Source: JASHVB01 sp963762885 (GTDB lineage: Bacteria > Pseudomonadota > Alphaproteobacteria > Acetobacterales > Acetobacteraceae). Taken from it: DNA of 64,000 nucleotides. Made by a program: the position numbers and the translations under genes. The stretch spans positions 248,001 to 312,000 of the forward strand of contig CAVXNH010000077.1 of NCBI GenBank assembly GCA_963762885.1, written 5' to 3'. How positions within the stretch are numbered: position 1 is the first letter of the stretch; each line of letters starts with the position of its first letter. This document shows, piece by piece, positions 19,107-28,771 of this stretch. The notes under the pieces are model-generated. The model saw only the letters and a program-made list of their open reading frames with translations, was not told the origin of the DNA and made no database searches.

Positions 19107-21101
19107 TCACAGCAACATTGGAGTGGGCTCGGCGCCTTCATCTGGTGCCACCGGCGGCCTGTCTTCCACTTGCCGCGCGCCACAGGCTTGCAGGAAATCT
19201 GCAATCGCATCGAAATCGGCTGGCGAGCGCGTCGTATCCCGGGTCTCGCCTGGGGGCACCCAAATCACTGTCTCGTAACGCGCGCGTGTCAGAAGCACGC
19301 GATAAGTGTTGACCTGATAGGCAATAGCAGCCTCACCACGAGGTTCGTGCCACCTTGTGCCTGCGAAGCTCCGCGCTACCCACTCCGTCCGATCAGAGCG
19401 TCGGATCAGGTCATTGCCCCAGCACAAACCGACATGGTCCAGTTCCAGACCCTGACAGGCAAATTGCGTTGCCGGCATCTCCAGAGCATCGGAGGCTCGG
19501 ACATCAGGCCAGCGTTGAAGGAACCAATTGGACACCGCGACATCGTCAAGGTGAGGGAAGTTTGGCCAGATTCCATCTGCGACCAGACGCCGTGCGTTGG
19601 TGCTGCATACCAGCCCAGCGCGGCGCGTGCCACGCGCCAGAAGGCGCAACTCCGTACGCATCCTGGCAAGGGAACGGGTCAGCAGAAACGGAACACCGTC
19701 CGCGTCGTCGGCAAGCTTTCGTGCATGCGTGGCATCACCCAGTAGAACCGCATCGACCCATGGTGCCGCGGCAGCGGAGCGAATTGAGCGAATGGGGACA
19801 TCGAGATGCAACGCCTCGCTGACGGTCAGCGTCCCTGGAGCCTCTGAGAAAAGGCGTTGCCGTGGGTCTGTGGCCGTCAGCACGCCGGGAGCGGCGCGTA
19901 CGGACCAGTGAGCACGAGTTTGCAGCGCGTCTCCCCAGGCTGCCAATCCGGCCTCGCCGGTATTGATCTCCTGACCTCCGCCGACCAGGGCGACGATCAC
20001 TGCCCAGTCCGCGTGGCGATGCATAATGTCGAGGAACATCGCCGCCTCGCTTTCGGCGTGACCGAATTTGCGGCGACCGAAAGCAGCGTCCCAGGCGCGT
20101 TGCGCCTCGTCGAACACAATCACATGCTCATGTGGTGGTTCTCGGCGCTCCAGGTTGTCCCGCAGAAAGCCGATCAGCGGTTGGATTGCACTTTCGGTTT
20201 CCTGCCGGGCCATTCGGATGTTACGGCCCTGATCACGCGCGTCACGAGCAAGAGCTTCGCGCATCACATGCACCAAGGGCAGGTTTCCGGTCAGGAAAGC
20301 GGCGCCGGCGTTGGCACCAAATACTACCTGGAGCCCACATAGAGTTTTGCCGGCACCGGGAATACCCGTGACGAAAACCACCTCGTGCCGGCTGGCGGAG
20401 CGGGCTTGGTCGATCGCTGCGCGGATCGCTTCTGTTGTACGGGTGAGGTTGCCAACGTCCGCACGAGACGTCGCGATCTCGGCGACGCTGTGCCTGCTGT
20501 ACAGCATCGTCGCTGCGTCGACGATAGTGGGCACGGGCCGGTATGGCGCGGTTTCCCATGCATTTGGGTCGAGCAACCGCATCGACACCGGAACTCTGCG
20601 TTCAATTTCACGTAGATGATGGGATAGCATCGCAGCGGTAACCTCCAGCACCGGCGTTACTCCGTGCCAAATAAGAGGCCAGCTCGTTTCCCGAGGCTTG
20701 GCATGCGTTGCGATGAGGATCGGAATGATAGGATGAGCTCGGCTGTCGGCATGGAAATCGAACAGATCGAGCGCATAATCCTCGACCTGCTGACGATCGA
20801 TCATAGTGAACGAGGTCGAACCAATCTTGAATTCCAGCACCAGGACGGCGCGCTCAGTCACCAGTACCGCATCGATCCGGCGTTGCAGCCGCAGCAGTGG
20901 ATATTCCAACAATAGACGCCAAGTTGGAGGCAGATCGTGCAGTGCCTCCTTCAGGAGCATGATCTGCTCGCGCCAAACCTGCACTTGAGTCGCGCGATTT
21001 AGGGGGTGTGTCTCAACCAGGCGTGTAGACAACACGCCAACGATCGACTCCTGCTCGCGATTCAGAAATTCCCCGAGACTGGCCGACCACCATGCCGACA
21101 T
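19107..21101 (-). CDS. PD-(D/E)xK nuclease-like plus DUF2075 (Schlafen-type) helicase protein
   Basis: The 664-residue protein joins two activities. Residues about 60-130 look like a restriction-type nuclease core: D77, then E90-F-K92 after a hydrophobic strand, followed by QQVEDYA. Residues about 240-600 are a superfamily 1-like helicase/ATPase of the DUF2075 group: Walker A GIPGAGKT near 245, Walker B VIVFDEAQRAWD near 327, GGGQEINTGEAG as a motif III-like element, and NTYRVLLTRARYETVIWVP as a motif VI-like end. Similar proteins occur sporadically across bacteria, a pattern typical of defence or repair genes. Its base composition looks less GC-extreme than its neighbours, judged by eye. It starts 4 nt after the preceding gene's stop with no clear ribosome site. 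Catalysis and role are inferred. Confidence 0.8.
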   Translation of the reverse strand: MSAWWSASLGEFLNREQESIVGVLSTRLVETHPLNRATQVQVWREQIMLLKEALHDLPPTWRLLLEYPLLRLQRRIDAVLVTERAVLVLEFKIGSTSFTMIDRQQVEDYALDLFDFHADSRAHPIIPILIATHAKPRETSWPLIWHGVTPVLEVTAAMLSHHLREIERRVPVSMRLLDPNAWETAPYRPVPTIVDAATMLYSRHSVAEIATSRADVGNLTRTTEAIRAAIDQARSASRHEVVFVTGIPGAGKTLCGLQVVFGANAGAAFLTGNLPLVHVMREALARDARDQGRNIRMARQETESAIQPLIGFLRDNLERREPPHEHVIVFDEAQRAWDAAFGRRKFGHAESEAAMFLDIMHRHADWAVIVALVGGGQEINTGEAGLAAWGDALQTRAHWSVRAAPGVLTATDPRQRLFSEAPGTLTVSEALHLDVPIRSIRSAAAAPWVDAVLLGDATHARKLADDADGVPFLLTRSLARMRTELRLLARGTRRAGLVCSTNARRLVADGIWPNFPHLDDVAVSNWFLQRWPDVRASDALEMPATQFACQGLELDHVGLCWGNDLIRRSDRTEWVARSFAGTRWHEPRGEAAIAYQVNTYRVLLTRARYETVIWVPPGETRDTTRSPADFDAIADFLQACGARQVEDRPPVAPDEGAEPTPMLL

Positions 21102-21105
21102 ACCG

Positions 21106-22021
21106 CTACGGGACCGGTTTGGAAATCAGCGCATTCCGTAGTGTCTCCCGCGCCGCCTGACCGGCTGGTAATGAATGCGCATTCACAATAGCAAGACGGA
21201 AGCCGCCCGGCGGCATGGCATGATGCGCGGGATCGCGTTCCTCATGGAAGGTGATCTGCACCGATGAAATCCCCGGCATGCCGCGCACGGTATCCACCAG
21301 CGACGCCGGCGGATGGCGATAGCGTGGGCCATGCGGGCCGAACAGCACAACGCTGTAGCCGTCGCGCCGATCGGTGTCGGCATAGTCCCAGTCGCCGGTA
21401 GCATAAAGCTGGATCAGCGCTTCGACCCAGCTTGCACCATAGAGATCGGGCCATTGGTCGGCAAAGCGCAGATGCGCCTCGATGATGCGGCCCCCGATCG
21501 TTTCAAAATTCACCATGCCGGTATAGCCGGCGAGGTGTTGGCGCGCCCAGGCGCCGCACCAGGTTTCGATCTCGGGCATGGCCTCGGCGTGGATGGTCCA
21601 ATAGTCGAATGTGCCGCCCGGCGCGGTAGTGCCGGAAGTGTGACGCCACCAGCGCGGCTCGCCATTCACCAGTGCCGCGTCGGTGCTGACATGGGCACCG
21701 GTCAACAACGTGCACCAGAAATGCCCAGCGGTAAGCTTGGCTTTATACTCCTCGGCAGAGGCGATTGCCTGGCTGCCAGTGCCCATCCCACGCAAATTCA
21801 TGATCGGCTTCGAAAATACCGGGAAGCTGTGCGGCATCACGCCGTGGGGCGCAGCATCCAGCCCTTGCGACAAGGCGACGGCGAGCTTGTCATAGATCCA
21901 GCGGTGGTGCGGATACCATTCCCAGGAGTTCGGCATCCTCGGTGGAGATACGGACATCGGGCGGACAGGGGATGGTTTCGAAATACTGTAACCGCCAGGG
22001 ATCGGCTTCGCAGATGGGCAT
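21106..22021 (-). CDS. ATP-grasp-like protein of unknown function, frameshifted near the start
   Basis: The body has segments reminiscent of ATP-grasp enzymes: a lysine region FPVFSKPIMNLRGMGTGS, a strand pair THVSTDAALVNGEP-like, and NFETIGGRIIEAHLRFADQW, resembling the metal-binding Glu and Asn/Arg loop. The longest single frame starts at 21957, but an ATG at 22021 opens a better N-terminus (MPICEADPWRLQYFET) that joins the body after a one-base break near 21935. No reaction can be assigned. The gene follows the acyl-CoA synthetase by about 60 nt on the same strand, which suggests a shared transcript. The next gene starts 4 nt behind it. Confidence 0.55.
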
Positions 22022-22080
22022 GGGTCAGGACCGTTCAGCGCGATCGCGCGTTACGTCGAATTTGGGCTGCCCGCTACTCA

Positions 22081-24241
22081 CTAATGCGGCAGTCGACTGG
22101 TAGGTGGACCGGCGGGGACGATCAGCGCGTCCACCGCGACGATGCGTTCGCCGGCACAGATCAGCGGGTTGACGTCCAGCTCGGCGATCGTGTCGCGATG
22201 ATCGGCGGCAAATCGCGAGATACGGCAGATCACGTCTGCTAACTTCTCGAGATCGACCGCCGGCGCGCCGCGGAACCCGTGCAGCAGTTTTTCTCCCTTG
22301 AGCTGTCGCAGCAGCGCTCGTGCATCGGCGTGGGTTATTGGGGCGGGCGAGAGCGCCGAGTTCCTGCAGCACCTCCACTAAAATGCCGCCGAGACCGACC
22401 ACCACCAGCGGACCGAACAATGGATCGATGCGCGCGCCGACTACCATCTCGACACCTTGCGGCACCATCGGCTGCACCAGGACGCCGTTGATGCGGGGCC
22501 GCGGCGAGACACGTTCGGCGTTGGCCATCACCGCGCTATAACCGGCGCGGACCTCCTCGGCGTTGCGTAGATTCAGGCGGATGACGCCAGCCTCGGTCTT
22601 GTGCGGCAGATCAGGCGATTTAACTTTCAACACCACCGGATACCCGAGCGCTTCCGCCGCGGCAACGGCATCTTCGGCGCACGCAGTCAGGCGTTCGCCG
22701 ACCACCGGAACGCCATACAACGCCAGCGCTGACTTGGATTCTCGTTCGGTCAGCGTGCGGCCGCCGGCTGTGGCGATCATGTCGCGCGCGGCACGCAGCG
22801 TTTCCGTCGGTGTGGGTTCGATCTCTTCCCGCGCGGCGGCACGTTTGTCCGCACGCCAGGTCCAGGCCGCCAGCGCCGCGAACAGCGCGGGCATCGAGCG
22901 AAACAGTGCAACGCGCTCGGCTTCCTCGGCTTCCTTTACGCCGGGCCCTTCCAACCATTCTGCCTGCCAGGCGATACAGACGATCTTTCCCGCCTCCTTC
23001 GCCAGCCGGTCATAGACCGGAATGCGAGCGGCCGACGCGGCGTAGCCATAGGTCATCGGCACCACCAGCGTCGCGTATTGCGGATCGTTGAGGAACGCGC
23101 CGGCACAGACGTTCAGCGATTCCGGGTCGTTCAGAATCTGCCCGGTGACGTCGCACGGATTGCGTGCGGCGCCAAAATCCGGAATGCGCGACATCAACAA
23201 GTCGTGCAACTCCACGCCCGGTTGCGGCATCGGCACCCCGTATTGCTCCGCCCGGTCGGCCGCCATGATCGCGGCGCCGCCGGACGCCGCCACCACGGCC
23301 GCACCCTTGGCCTTCGGTGGCGGCGCCTTGGCGAAGAACGATGCGGTCTCCACCAGCGATTCGTAACTCTCCACCAACACTGCGCCCGCGCGCTGGAACA
23401 CCGCGCGATACGCCGCGTGCGAACCGGCCAGCGAACCGGTATGCGACATTGCTGCGGCCGCGCCCTCCTCGCCGGTCGCCATCTTGTAGACTACCAGCGG
23501 CTTGTCGCGCGCCCAGGCATAGTCCGCGGCGAGCAGAATTCGTTCCGGAGACGCCATTCCTTCGAACACGCAGGCGATGGCGGTGCAGGCGGGATCATCG
23601 GCCAGGTAACTGATGAAATCCGCCATATCGACGTCGCAGGAATTGCCCGACGTCATCACATGACTGAACGACGCGCCGCGCACTACGGCCTGTGCCAGTG
23701 CCATGCCGAGCGCGCCGGATTGGCTGATGATACCTACGGCGTGCGGCCGCGGCGGCGGGATTGGCGTGATGTTCATAAAGGTGATGCGTGAATCGACAAT
23801 CGCATTGACCACGCCGATGCAGTTCGGGCCGACGATGCGCAGGCCGGTCTCGCGTGCGATGTCAGCCAGCCGGTCCTGTGCGGCGATGCGGTCCTCGCGG
23901 CCCATTTCGGCGTAGCCCGAGGCGAAGATGATCACCCCGCCCACCCCGGCCTTCACGCAGTCCAGCACGATCTCTTCCACCGCGTCGCGTGCGGCCGTGA
24001 TCACCGCGCAATCCGGCACCTCCGGCAACGCCCCCACCGAAGGATAGCAGATCTGCTCTCCAATCTTCTCGTAACGAGCGTTCACCGGATAGGTGCGTCC
24101 GGCGAAGTTTTGCTGGTTCAGCAGCACGCGCTCGCCGAACGAACCGGCCCGCGCCGAGGCACCGATCACCGCAACGCTTTGCGGATGCAGCAGGCGGCGC
24201 AGTTCTGCGTGGCGATAGACTGTGGTGCGGTGCGACGGCAT
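22081..24241 (-). CDS. NDP-forming acyl-CoA synthetase (acetate--CoA ligase type), frameshifted
   Basis: This fused alpha-beta type enzyme interconverts an acyl-CoA, phosphate and ADP with the free acid, CoA and ATP through a phosphohistidine. Domains in order are a CoA-binding Rossmann fold (SVAVIGASARAGSFG), a succinyl-CoA synthetase-like ligase domain (GIISQSGALGMALAQ; AMSHTGSLAGSHAAYRAVFQRAG holds the phospho-His), and an ATP-grasp beta domain (LGYPVVLKVKSPDLPHKTEAGVI, VGLGGILVEVL). Near 22345 the frame breaks. The true C-terminus, with HADARALLRQLKGEKLLHGFRG and ELDVNPLICAGE, reads on in another frame to a TAG at 22081-22083. The substrate acid is not predictable. It is transcribed away from the SDR gene; the 82-nt gap between holds both promoters. 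Confidence 0.88.
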
Positions 24242-24323
24242 TGACCTGACCCGATTGACGTTCCCTGGTTCCCAGCATACTCACGGGTAACCCAACTCGC
24301 CAAGAACAGCAGGAAACCCGCGC

Positions 24324-25109
24324 ATGTCGTCATTGTTCGACCTGACCGGCAAGGTCGCAATCGTTACCGGCTCCAGCAAAGGCATTGGCCGCGCCATCGC
24401 CGAACGGCTGGCAGAGCACGGCGCCAAGGTCGTGGTGTCCAGCCGCAAAGCCGATGCATGCGAGGCGGTGGCTGCATCGATTCGCGAACGTGGTGGCGAG
24501 GCGACGGTGATCCCGTGTCACATCGCCCGCAAGGAGGATCTTCAAAACCTGGTGGACAAGACCATCGCGCACTACGGCGGTATCGACATCGTGGTGAGCA
24601 ATGCCGCGGTCAATCCGTATCTCGGTCCGGCGACTGGTGCGTCCGATGAGGTTTACGAACGCGTCATGGGGGCAAACGTGCGCAGCAATTTCTGGCTTGC
24701 GAACATGGTGTGTCCGCATCTGGCGGAACGCGGCGGCGGTTCGTTCATCATCATCTCGTCGATCGGCGGCTTCCGAGGTTCGGCGTCGCTGGGGCTATAC
24801 GCGATCTCGAAAGCGGCCGATATGCAGTTGGCGCGTAACATCGCGGTCGAGTGGGGTCCGAAGAACGTGCGCGCCAATGCAATCGCACCAGGCCTGGTGC
24901 GCACCGATTTCGCCCGCGCGCTGTGGACGGATCCGGTCCGCTATCGCAAAGCGACTCGCGACGTGCCGCTGCAGCGTATCGGCGAGCCGGACGAGATCGC
25001 CGGCGCCGCGGTGTTCCTGGCGTCGAAGGCCGGCAGTTTTGTCACCGGCCACACGCTGACGATCGATGGCGGCACGACGGCGGGCGTGGTGCTGCAAAAG
25101 GACGACTGA
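24324..25109 (+). CDS. SDR family oxidoreductase
   Basis: A classical short-chain dehydrogenase of 261 residues, using NAD(P)(H) to oxidise an alcohol or reduce a ketone. The cofactor loop is TGSSKGIG (about residues 16-23), followed by SNAAVNP, the catalytic Ser in SSIGG, and Tyr-Lys in LYAISKAAD. The C-terminal FVTGHTLTIDGG is standard. The substrate is unknown; the family includes acyl-ACP reductases and steroid or xenobiotic dehydrogenases. Its stop directly abuts the kynU start, so the two are probably translated from one message. Confidence 0.9.
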   Translation: MSSLFDLTGKVAIVTGSSKGIGRAIAERLAEHGAKVVVSSRKADACEAVAASIRERGGEATVIPCHIARKEDLQNLVDKTIAHYGGIDIVVSNAAVNPYLGPATGASDEVYERVMGANVRSNFWLANMVCPHLAERGGGSFIIISSIGGFRGSASLGLYAISKAADMQLARNIAVEWGPKNVRANAIAPGLVRTDFARALWTDPVRYRKATRDVPLQRIGEPDEIAGAAVFLASKAGSFVTGHTLTIDGGTTAGVVLQKDD

Positions 25110-26345
25110 ATGGCGCCCGTCACGCGCAATGCACTGGTGGCGCTGGATGCCGCCGATCCGCTGGCGCCGTTCCGCGACCGGTTCGTATTGCCGGGTGGTG
25201 TGATCTATCTCGACGGCAATTCGCTCGGCCCGGTGCCGAAGGAAACGCCGAGCCGGGTCGCGGACGTGGTAGCGCGCGAATGGGGACAGTCACTGATCCG
25301 CGCCTGGACCGAGCATGGCTGGATCGATTTCCCAGTGCGGGTCGGGGAGAAGATCGGACGGTTGATCGGTGCTGCACCCGGCAGCACAGTGGTAGCGGAT
25401 TCCACTTCGGTAAACCTGTTCAAGCTACTAGCGGCGGCGTTGGATGCTCGACCCGGGCGGCTGGTGATCCTGACGGAGACTGGCAATTTTCCGACCGACC
25501 TGTATATGGCGCAAGGCCTGACCGCCCTGCTTGGACGCGGCCATATGTTGCGCGTCGTAGACGATCCGGTGCGTCAGCTTGCGTCGGACGTCGCCGTGCT
25601 GATGCTGACGCATGTGAATTATCGTAGCGGAGCAATGCACGATTTGGCGTCGGTGACGCGTGCCGCCCACGCGGCGGGCGCGCTGGTGTTATGGGACCTG
25701 TCGCATTCGGTCGGCGCGGTGCGGTTGCAGCTTGCGGCGGACGAGGTCGATCTGGCCGTGGGCTGCGGCTACAAGTATTTGAACGGCGGCCCGGGCGCAC
25801 CGGCGTTCTTATACGTTGCCCCGCATATGCAGCCAGGATTGCGGCTGCCGTTGACTGGCTGGCTCGGCCATGCCGAACCGTTCGCCTTCGATCCGGAGTA
25901 CCGGCCTGCGAAGGGCGTCGCGCGCGCGGTGGTCGGAACGCCGCCGGTACTGAGCCTCGCGGCATTGGAGGTCGGGGTCGACCTGATGCTGCAAGCGTCG
26001 ATGGCGGAACTGCGTGCAAAGTCAGAGCAGTTGGTCGGGTTTTTCCTGGCGCTGGTGGCGCAGGAATGCGGGGGGAGCGGGTTTGCACCGCTGACGCCGG
26101 CCGACCCGTCGCGTCGCGGCAGCCAGGTGTCGTTCGCGCATCCTGATGGCTACGCGATTATACAGGCGCTGATCGAACGAGGCGTCATCGGCGATTTTCG
26201 TGCCCCCAACGTGCTGCGCTTCGGTCTGGCGCCGTTATACTTGCGCTACACCGATATTTGGGATGCGGTGGCCGTGCTGCGCGAAGTAATGCGCACCGGA
26301 GCGTGGTGTGACCCTGGATTTCAAATGCGCCGCAGCGTCACGTAG
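25110..26345 (+). CDS. kynU: Kynureninase
   Basis: KynU is the PLP enzyme that cleaves kynurenine to anthranilate and alanine, a step of tryptophan breakdown. The 411-residue protein shows IYLDGNSLGPVP near the start, ADSTSVNLFKLLAAAL for phosphate binding, WDLSHSVGAV with the PLP-binding Asp, and GCGYKYLNGGPGAPAFLYV with the Schiff-base Lys. The C-terminal FGLAPLYLRYTDIWDAV is also typical. Dioxygenase and formamidase genes of the pathway are not in the window. It starts immediately after the SDR stop. A palindromic element follows 12 nt after its stop. Confidence 0.93.
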   Translation: MAPVTRNALVALDAADPLAPFRDRFVLPGGVIYLDGNSLGPVPKETPSRVADVVAREWGQSLIRAWTEHGWIDFPVRVGEKIGRLIGAAPGSTVVADSTSVNLFKLLAAALDARPGRLVILTETGNFPTDLYMAQGLTALLGRGHMLRVVDDPVRQLASDVAVLMLTHVNYRSGAMHDLASVTRAAHAAGALVLWDLSHSVGAVRLQLAADEVDLAVGCGYKYLNGGPGAPAFLYVAPHMQPGLRLPLTGWLGHAEPFAFDPEYRPAKGVARAVVGTPPVLSLAALEVGVDLMLQASMAELRAKSEQLVGFFLALVAQECGGSGFAPLTPADPSRRGSQVSFAHPDGYAIIQALIERGVIGDFRAPNVLRFGLAPLYLRYTDIWDAVAVLREVMRTGAWCDPGFQMRRSVT

Positions 26346-26357
26346 CGTTGCTCTCGT

Positions 26358-26441
26358 GTCATTGCGAGCGAAGCGACGCAATCCCCCGCGGGGGTTCGCG
26401 CGATCTTACGCGGGAGATTGCTTCGCTGCGCTCGCAATGAC
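26358..26441. repeat. Palindromic element, family D, after kynU
   Basis: Arms starting GTCATTGCGAGCGAAGC and ending GCTGCGCTCGCAATGAC pair around a GC-rich centre. It lies between the converging kynU and dehydrogenase genes and could act as a two-way stop. A second copy is at 47272-47376. Confidence 0.85.
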
Positions 26442-26483
26442 GAGGTTGGACCGATTCCCCTTCCGCAAGGAAAGGGAATGCGT

Positions 26484-27425
26484 TCAGCCGTTCTTCGTCT
26501 TGTTCTCCAATGCCTCCGCAAGCCGTTGCGGATCGACCTCGATCTCGACCCCGGCGCGTTCCAACTGGCACAGCATGATCGCGCGAGAATCCCGATCGCC
26601 CCAGCCGCGATTCAATCCCTCCGCAAGGTCCGCTAACGCCAGGTTGGCCAACCGCATCGGCACATTCAATTCCCGCCCGAGGCCGGTTGCCAGCGAAACA
26701 TCCTTGTGCGCCAGCCGCAGAGCGAACGCGGGTGGATCGTATTTGTTCGGCAGGAACTGATCGGTTAGCGAATCGAACGCACCGCGCCGGCCGATCGCAC
26801 CTTGGCGCACCGCTTCCCAGATCGCCAGCGGCTCGATGCCGGCTTTCACGCCCATGCTGAACACCTCAGCCGCGGCCGCCGTGGCGATGTAGCCGAAGCA
26901 GTTATGCACCAGTTTCGCCACCGATCCGGCGCCGATCGGTCCGATATAGCGCGCCGCGTCGCCGATCATGTCGAGCACGGGCTTCCACGTCTCGAACACG
27001 TCTTCGTCGCCACCGCACCATATCGCCAGTTTGCCGGAGGCCGCACCGCGCGGTCCGCCACTGACCGGTGCGTCGAACAGATGTGCGCCCTTCGCGGCGA
27101 ACACCTCGTGTGCCTTGCGAACCACTGTCGGCGAGTTCGTCGTCAGGTCGAAATACGCCGCGCCCTTCTTGATCCCCGGCAGCAATCCTGCCGAGACCGC
27201 TTCGAATTCCGGCGGCCCCGGTAGCGACGTGAAGATCACGTCGGATTGTTCTGCGACCGCTTGTGGCGAGTTGGACCAGATGGCGCCATCGCGTAGATGC
27301 CGGGTCGCGGCTTCGCGGCGAATGTCATGCACCACCAACGTGTCGCCGCGTGCCTTCAGGCCCTTCTGCAAGTTCGCGGCCATGCTGGCACCCATGGTGC
27401 CGAGGCCGATGAATCCCGCCTGCAT
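26484..27425 (-). CDS. NAD(P)-dependent beta-hydroxyacid dehydrogenase (3-hydroxyisobutyrate dehydrogenase family)
   Basis: This family oxidises beta-hydroxyacids such as 3-hydroxyisobutyrate, tartronate semialdehyde or glycerate analogues. The N-terminus has the Rossmann motif GFIGLGTMGASMAANL, then the substrate-binding DAPVSGGPRGAASG near residue 120 and the catalytic-Lys region GAGSVAKLVHNCFGY near residue 170. At 313 residues it has the normal length. The start is supported by AAAGGGACAG about six bases upstream. It follows the carboxymuconolactone decarboxylase-like gene by 12 nt, so the two form a small operon. The true substrate is open. Confidence 0.88.
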   Translation of the reverse strand: MQAGFIGLGTMGASMAANLQKGLKARGDTLVVHDIRREAATRHLRDGAIWSNSPQAVAEQSDVIFTSLPGPPEFEAVSAGLLPGIKKGAAYFDLTTNSPTVVRKAHEVFAAKGAHLFDAPVSGGPRGAASGKLAIWCGGDEDVFETWKPVLDMIGDAARYIGPIGAGSVAKLVHNCFGYIATAAAAEVFSMGVKAGIEPLAIWEAVRQGAIGRRGAFDSLTDQFLPNKYDPPAFALRLAHKDVSLATGLGRELNVPMRLANLALADLAEGLNRGWGDRDSRAIMLCQLERAGVEIEVDPQRLAEALENKTKNG

Positions 27426-27437
27426 GGTTCTGTCCCT

Positions 27438-27764
27438 TTACGGATTTTCCTCGAACACTTCACGTGCGATGGTCGCTGCCGACATCGCCGCGGGCCATCC
27501 GGCATAGAAGGCGAGATGGGTGATCACCTCGGACAGTTCTTCCTTCGTCACGCCATTGGCCAGCGCGCGCTGCAAATGCCCGCGCAATTGCTCTGGACGA
27601 TAGGTCGCGATCAACGTCGCGCAGACGATCAGGCTGCGGTCACGCTTGGAAAGTTGCGGCCGTTCCCATACGTCACCGAATAGCACCTTTTCCGACAGAT
27701 CGATCAGCTTCGGTACGGTGTTACGTACGCGGTCGCGCGAAGCGGTCGAGGGTTGCTGGGCCAT
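27438..27764 (-). CDS. Carboxymuconolactone decarboxylase family protein
   Basis: A 108-residue all-helical protein of the CMD/AhpD-like group. Members include gamma-carboxymuconolactone decarboxylase of the protocatechuate pathway. The core DRSLIVCATLIATYRPEQLRGHLQRAL, then GVTKEELSEVITHLAFYAGWPAAMSA, is typical. It lacks the CxxC of peroxidase-type members, so a decarboxylase or isomerase-like role is more likely. The start at 27764 is chosen over a longer frame because GGGAGGAGG stands a few bases upstream. It is divergent from the SDR gene; the 88 nt between hold both promoters. Confidence 0.88.
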   Translation of the reverse strand: MAQQPSTASRDRVRNTVPKLIDLSEKVLFGDVWERPQLSKRDRSLIVCATLIATYRPEQLRGHLQRALANGVTKEELSEVITHLAFYAGWPAAMSAATIAREVFEENP

Positions 27765-27852
27765 GGGGTTTCCTCCTCCCGGTTGATGCCGCCCCCATTG
27801 CACACCAAGCTGGTTTGCGAGTCCAATCGGCACATATTGAAAGGAGAGCGTC

Positions 27853-28600
27853 ATGGCAGAGGAATCGAAGGTCGCGCTGGTCACCGGCAGTGCATTGAAC
27901 ATCGGCCGGGCGATTGCTTTGGCTTTGGCGGCCGATGGCTACCGGGTGATGACGACGGCGCGCAATTCGGAAACCGACGCACGCGAAACCGCGCGCCTGG
28001 TGCATGATGCGGGCGGCGAGGCCGATACGCACATGGCGGATATCTCCGACCATGCACAGGCGGCGGGAGCTGGTCGCTGCGACGGTTCGCCGTTTCGGCA
28101 GACTCGATGTGCTGGTCAACAACGCCTCATTGCGGCGGCAAACGAAATTCGCCGAGATGACACCCGGGGAGTGGCGCGAAATCCTCGGCGCCACGCTGGA
28201 TGGGGCGTTCTACTGCGCACATGAAGCGGCGCCGCATATCATCGCCGCGGGTGGTGGCAGTATTGCGAATGTGGGTGGCATCTCGGCGCACATCGGGGCG
28301 GTTGGGCGCGTGCATGCCGTCACCGCCAAAGCAGGGATGGTCGGATTGACGCGCGCCCTTGCAAAGGAACTTGCCGGCAACAATGTGACGGTGAACATCG
28401 TCGTGCCAGGCTCGATCGATACCGTGCGCGGCTTCGCGGCCGGTGGCAACAGCGGGCGCGCGCATCTGCCGGATAACCTGGTGGGACGCATGGGAAGGCC
28501 GGAGGAGATCGCCGCGATGGTGAGCTTTCTGTGTTCCGACAAGGCACGGTTCATCACCGGACAGACCATCCACGTGAACGGCGGTGCGTTCCTGTCTTAG
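27853..28600 (+). CDS. SDR family protein lacking the usual catalytic tyrosine, frameshifted
   Basis: The N-terminal part has VALVTGSALNIGRAIALALA. After a one-base break near 28060 the rest reads RFGRLDVLVNNAS, SIANVGGISAH and FITGQTIHVNGGAFLS, a full SDR of about 248 residues. At the position of the YxxxK motif the sequence is HAVTAKAGM: the Lys is kept but Ala stands where Tyr is expected. Such variants form a recognisable SDR subgroup and may have another proton donor or no redox activity. AAAGGAGAG lies five bases before the ATG. The substrate is unknown. Confidence 0.85.
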
Positions 28601-28715
28601 CGTGCAGTTCGGCGCCGCTTATTCAGGCGTCGGTAAGTGGGACGACACTGCCCACAGTGTCATGACCGTGCTCACCCACGTCTTTTCCTTCGTTCCACGC
28701 GCCAAGGTCGTTGGT

Positions 28716-28733
28716 GGCCGGCCTCCGCCGGCC
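28716..28733. terminator. Hairpin between converging genes
   Basis: GGCCGGC and GCCGGCC pair over 7 bp around a CTCC loop, within the 171-nt gap between the SDR stop and the lactonase stop. No T tract on either strand; it may be a trimmed family C repeat serving as a two-way stop. Confidence 0.4.
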
Positions 28734-28771
28734 ATAACACGTTACCAATTGTCGCCTTACTCACCGGCGGC

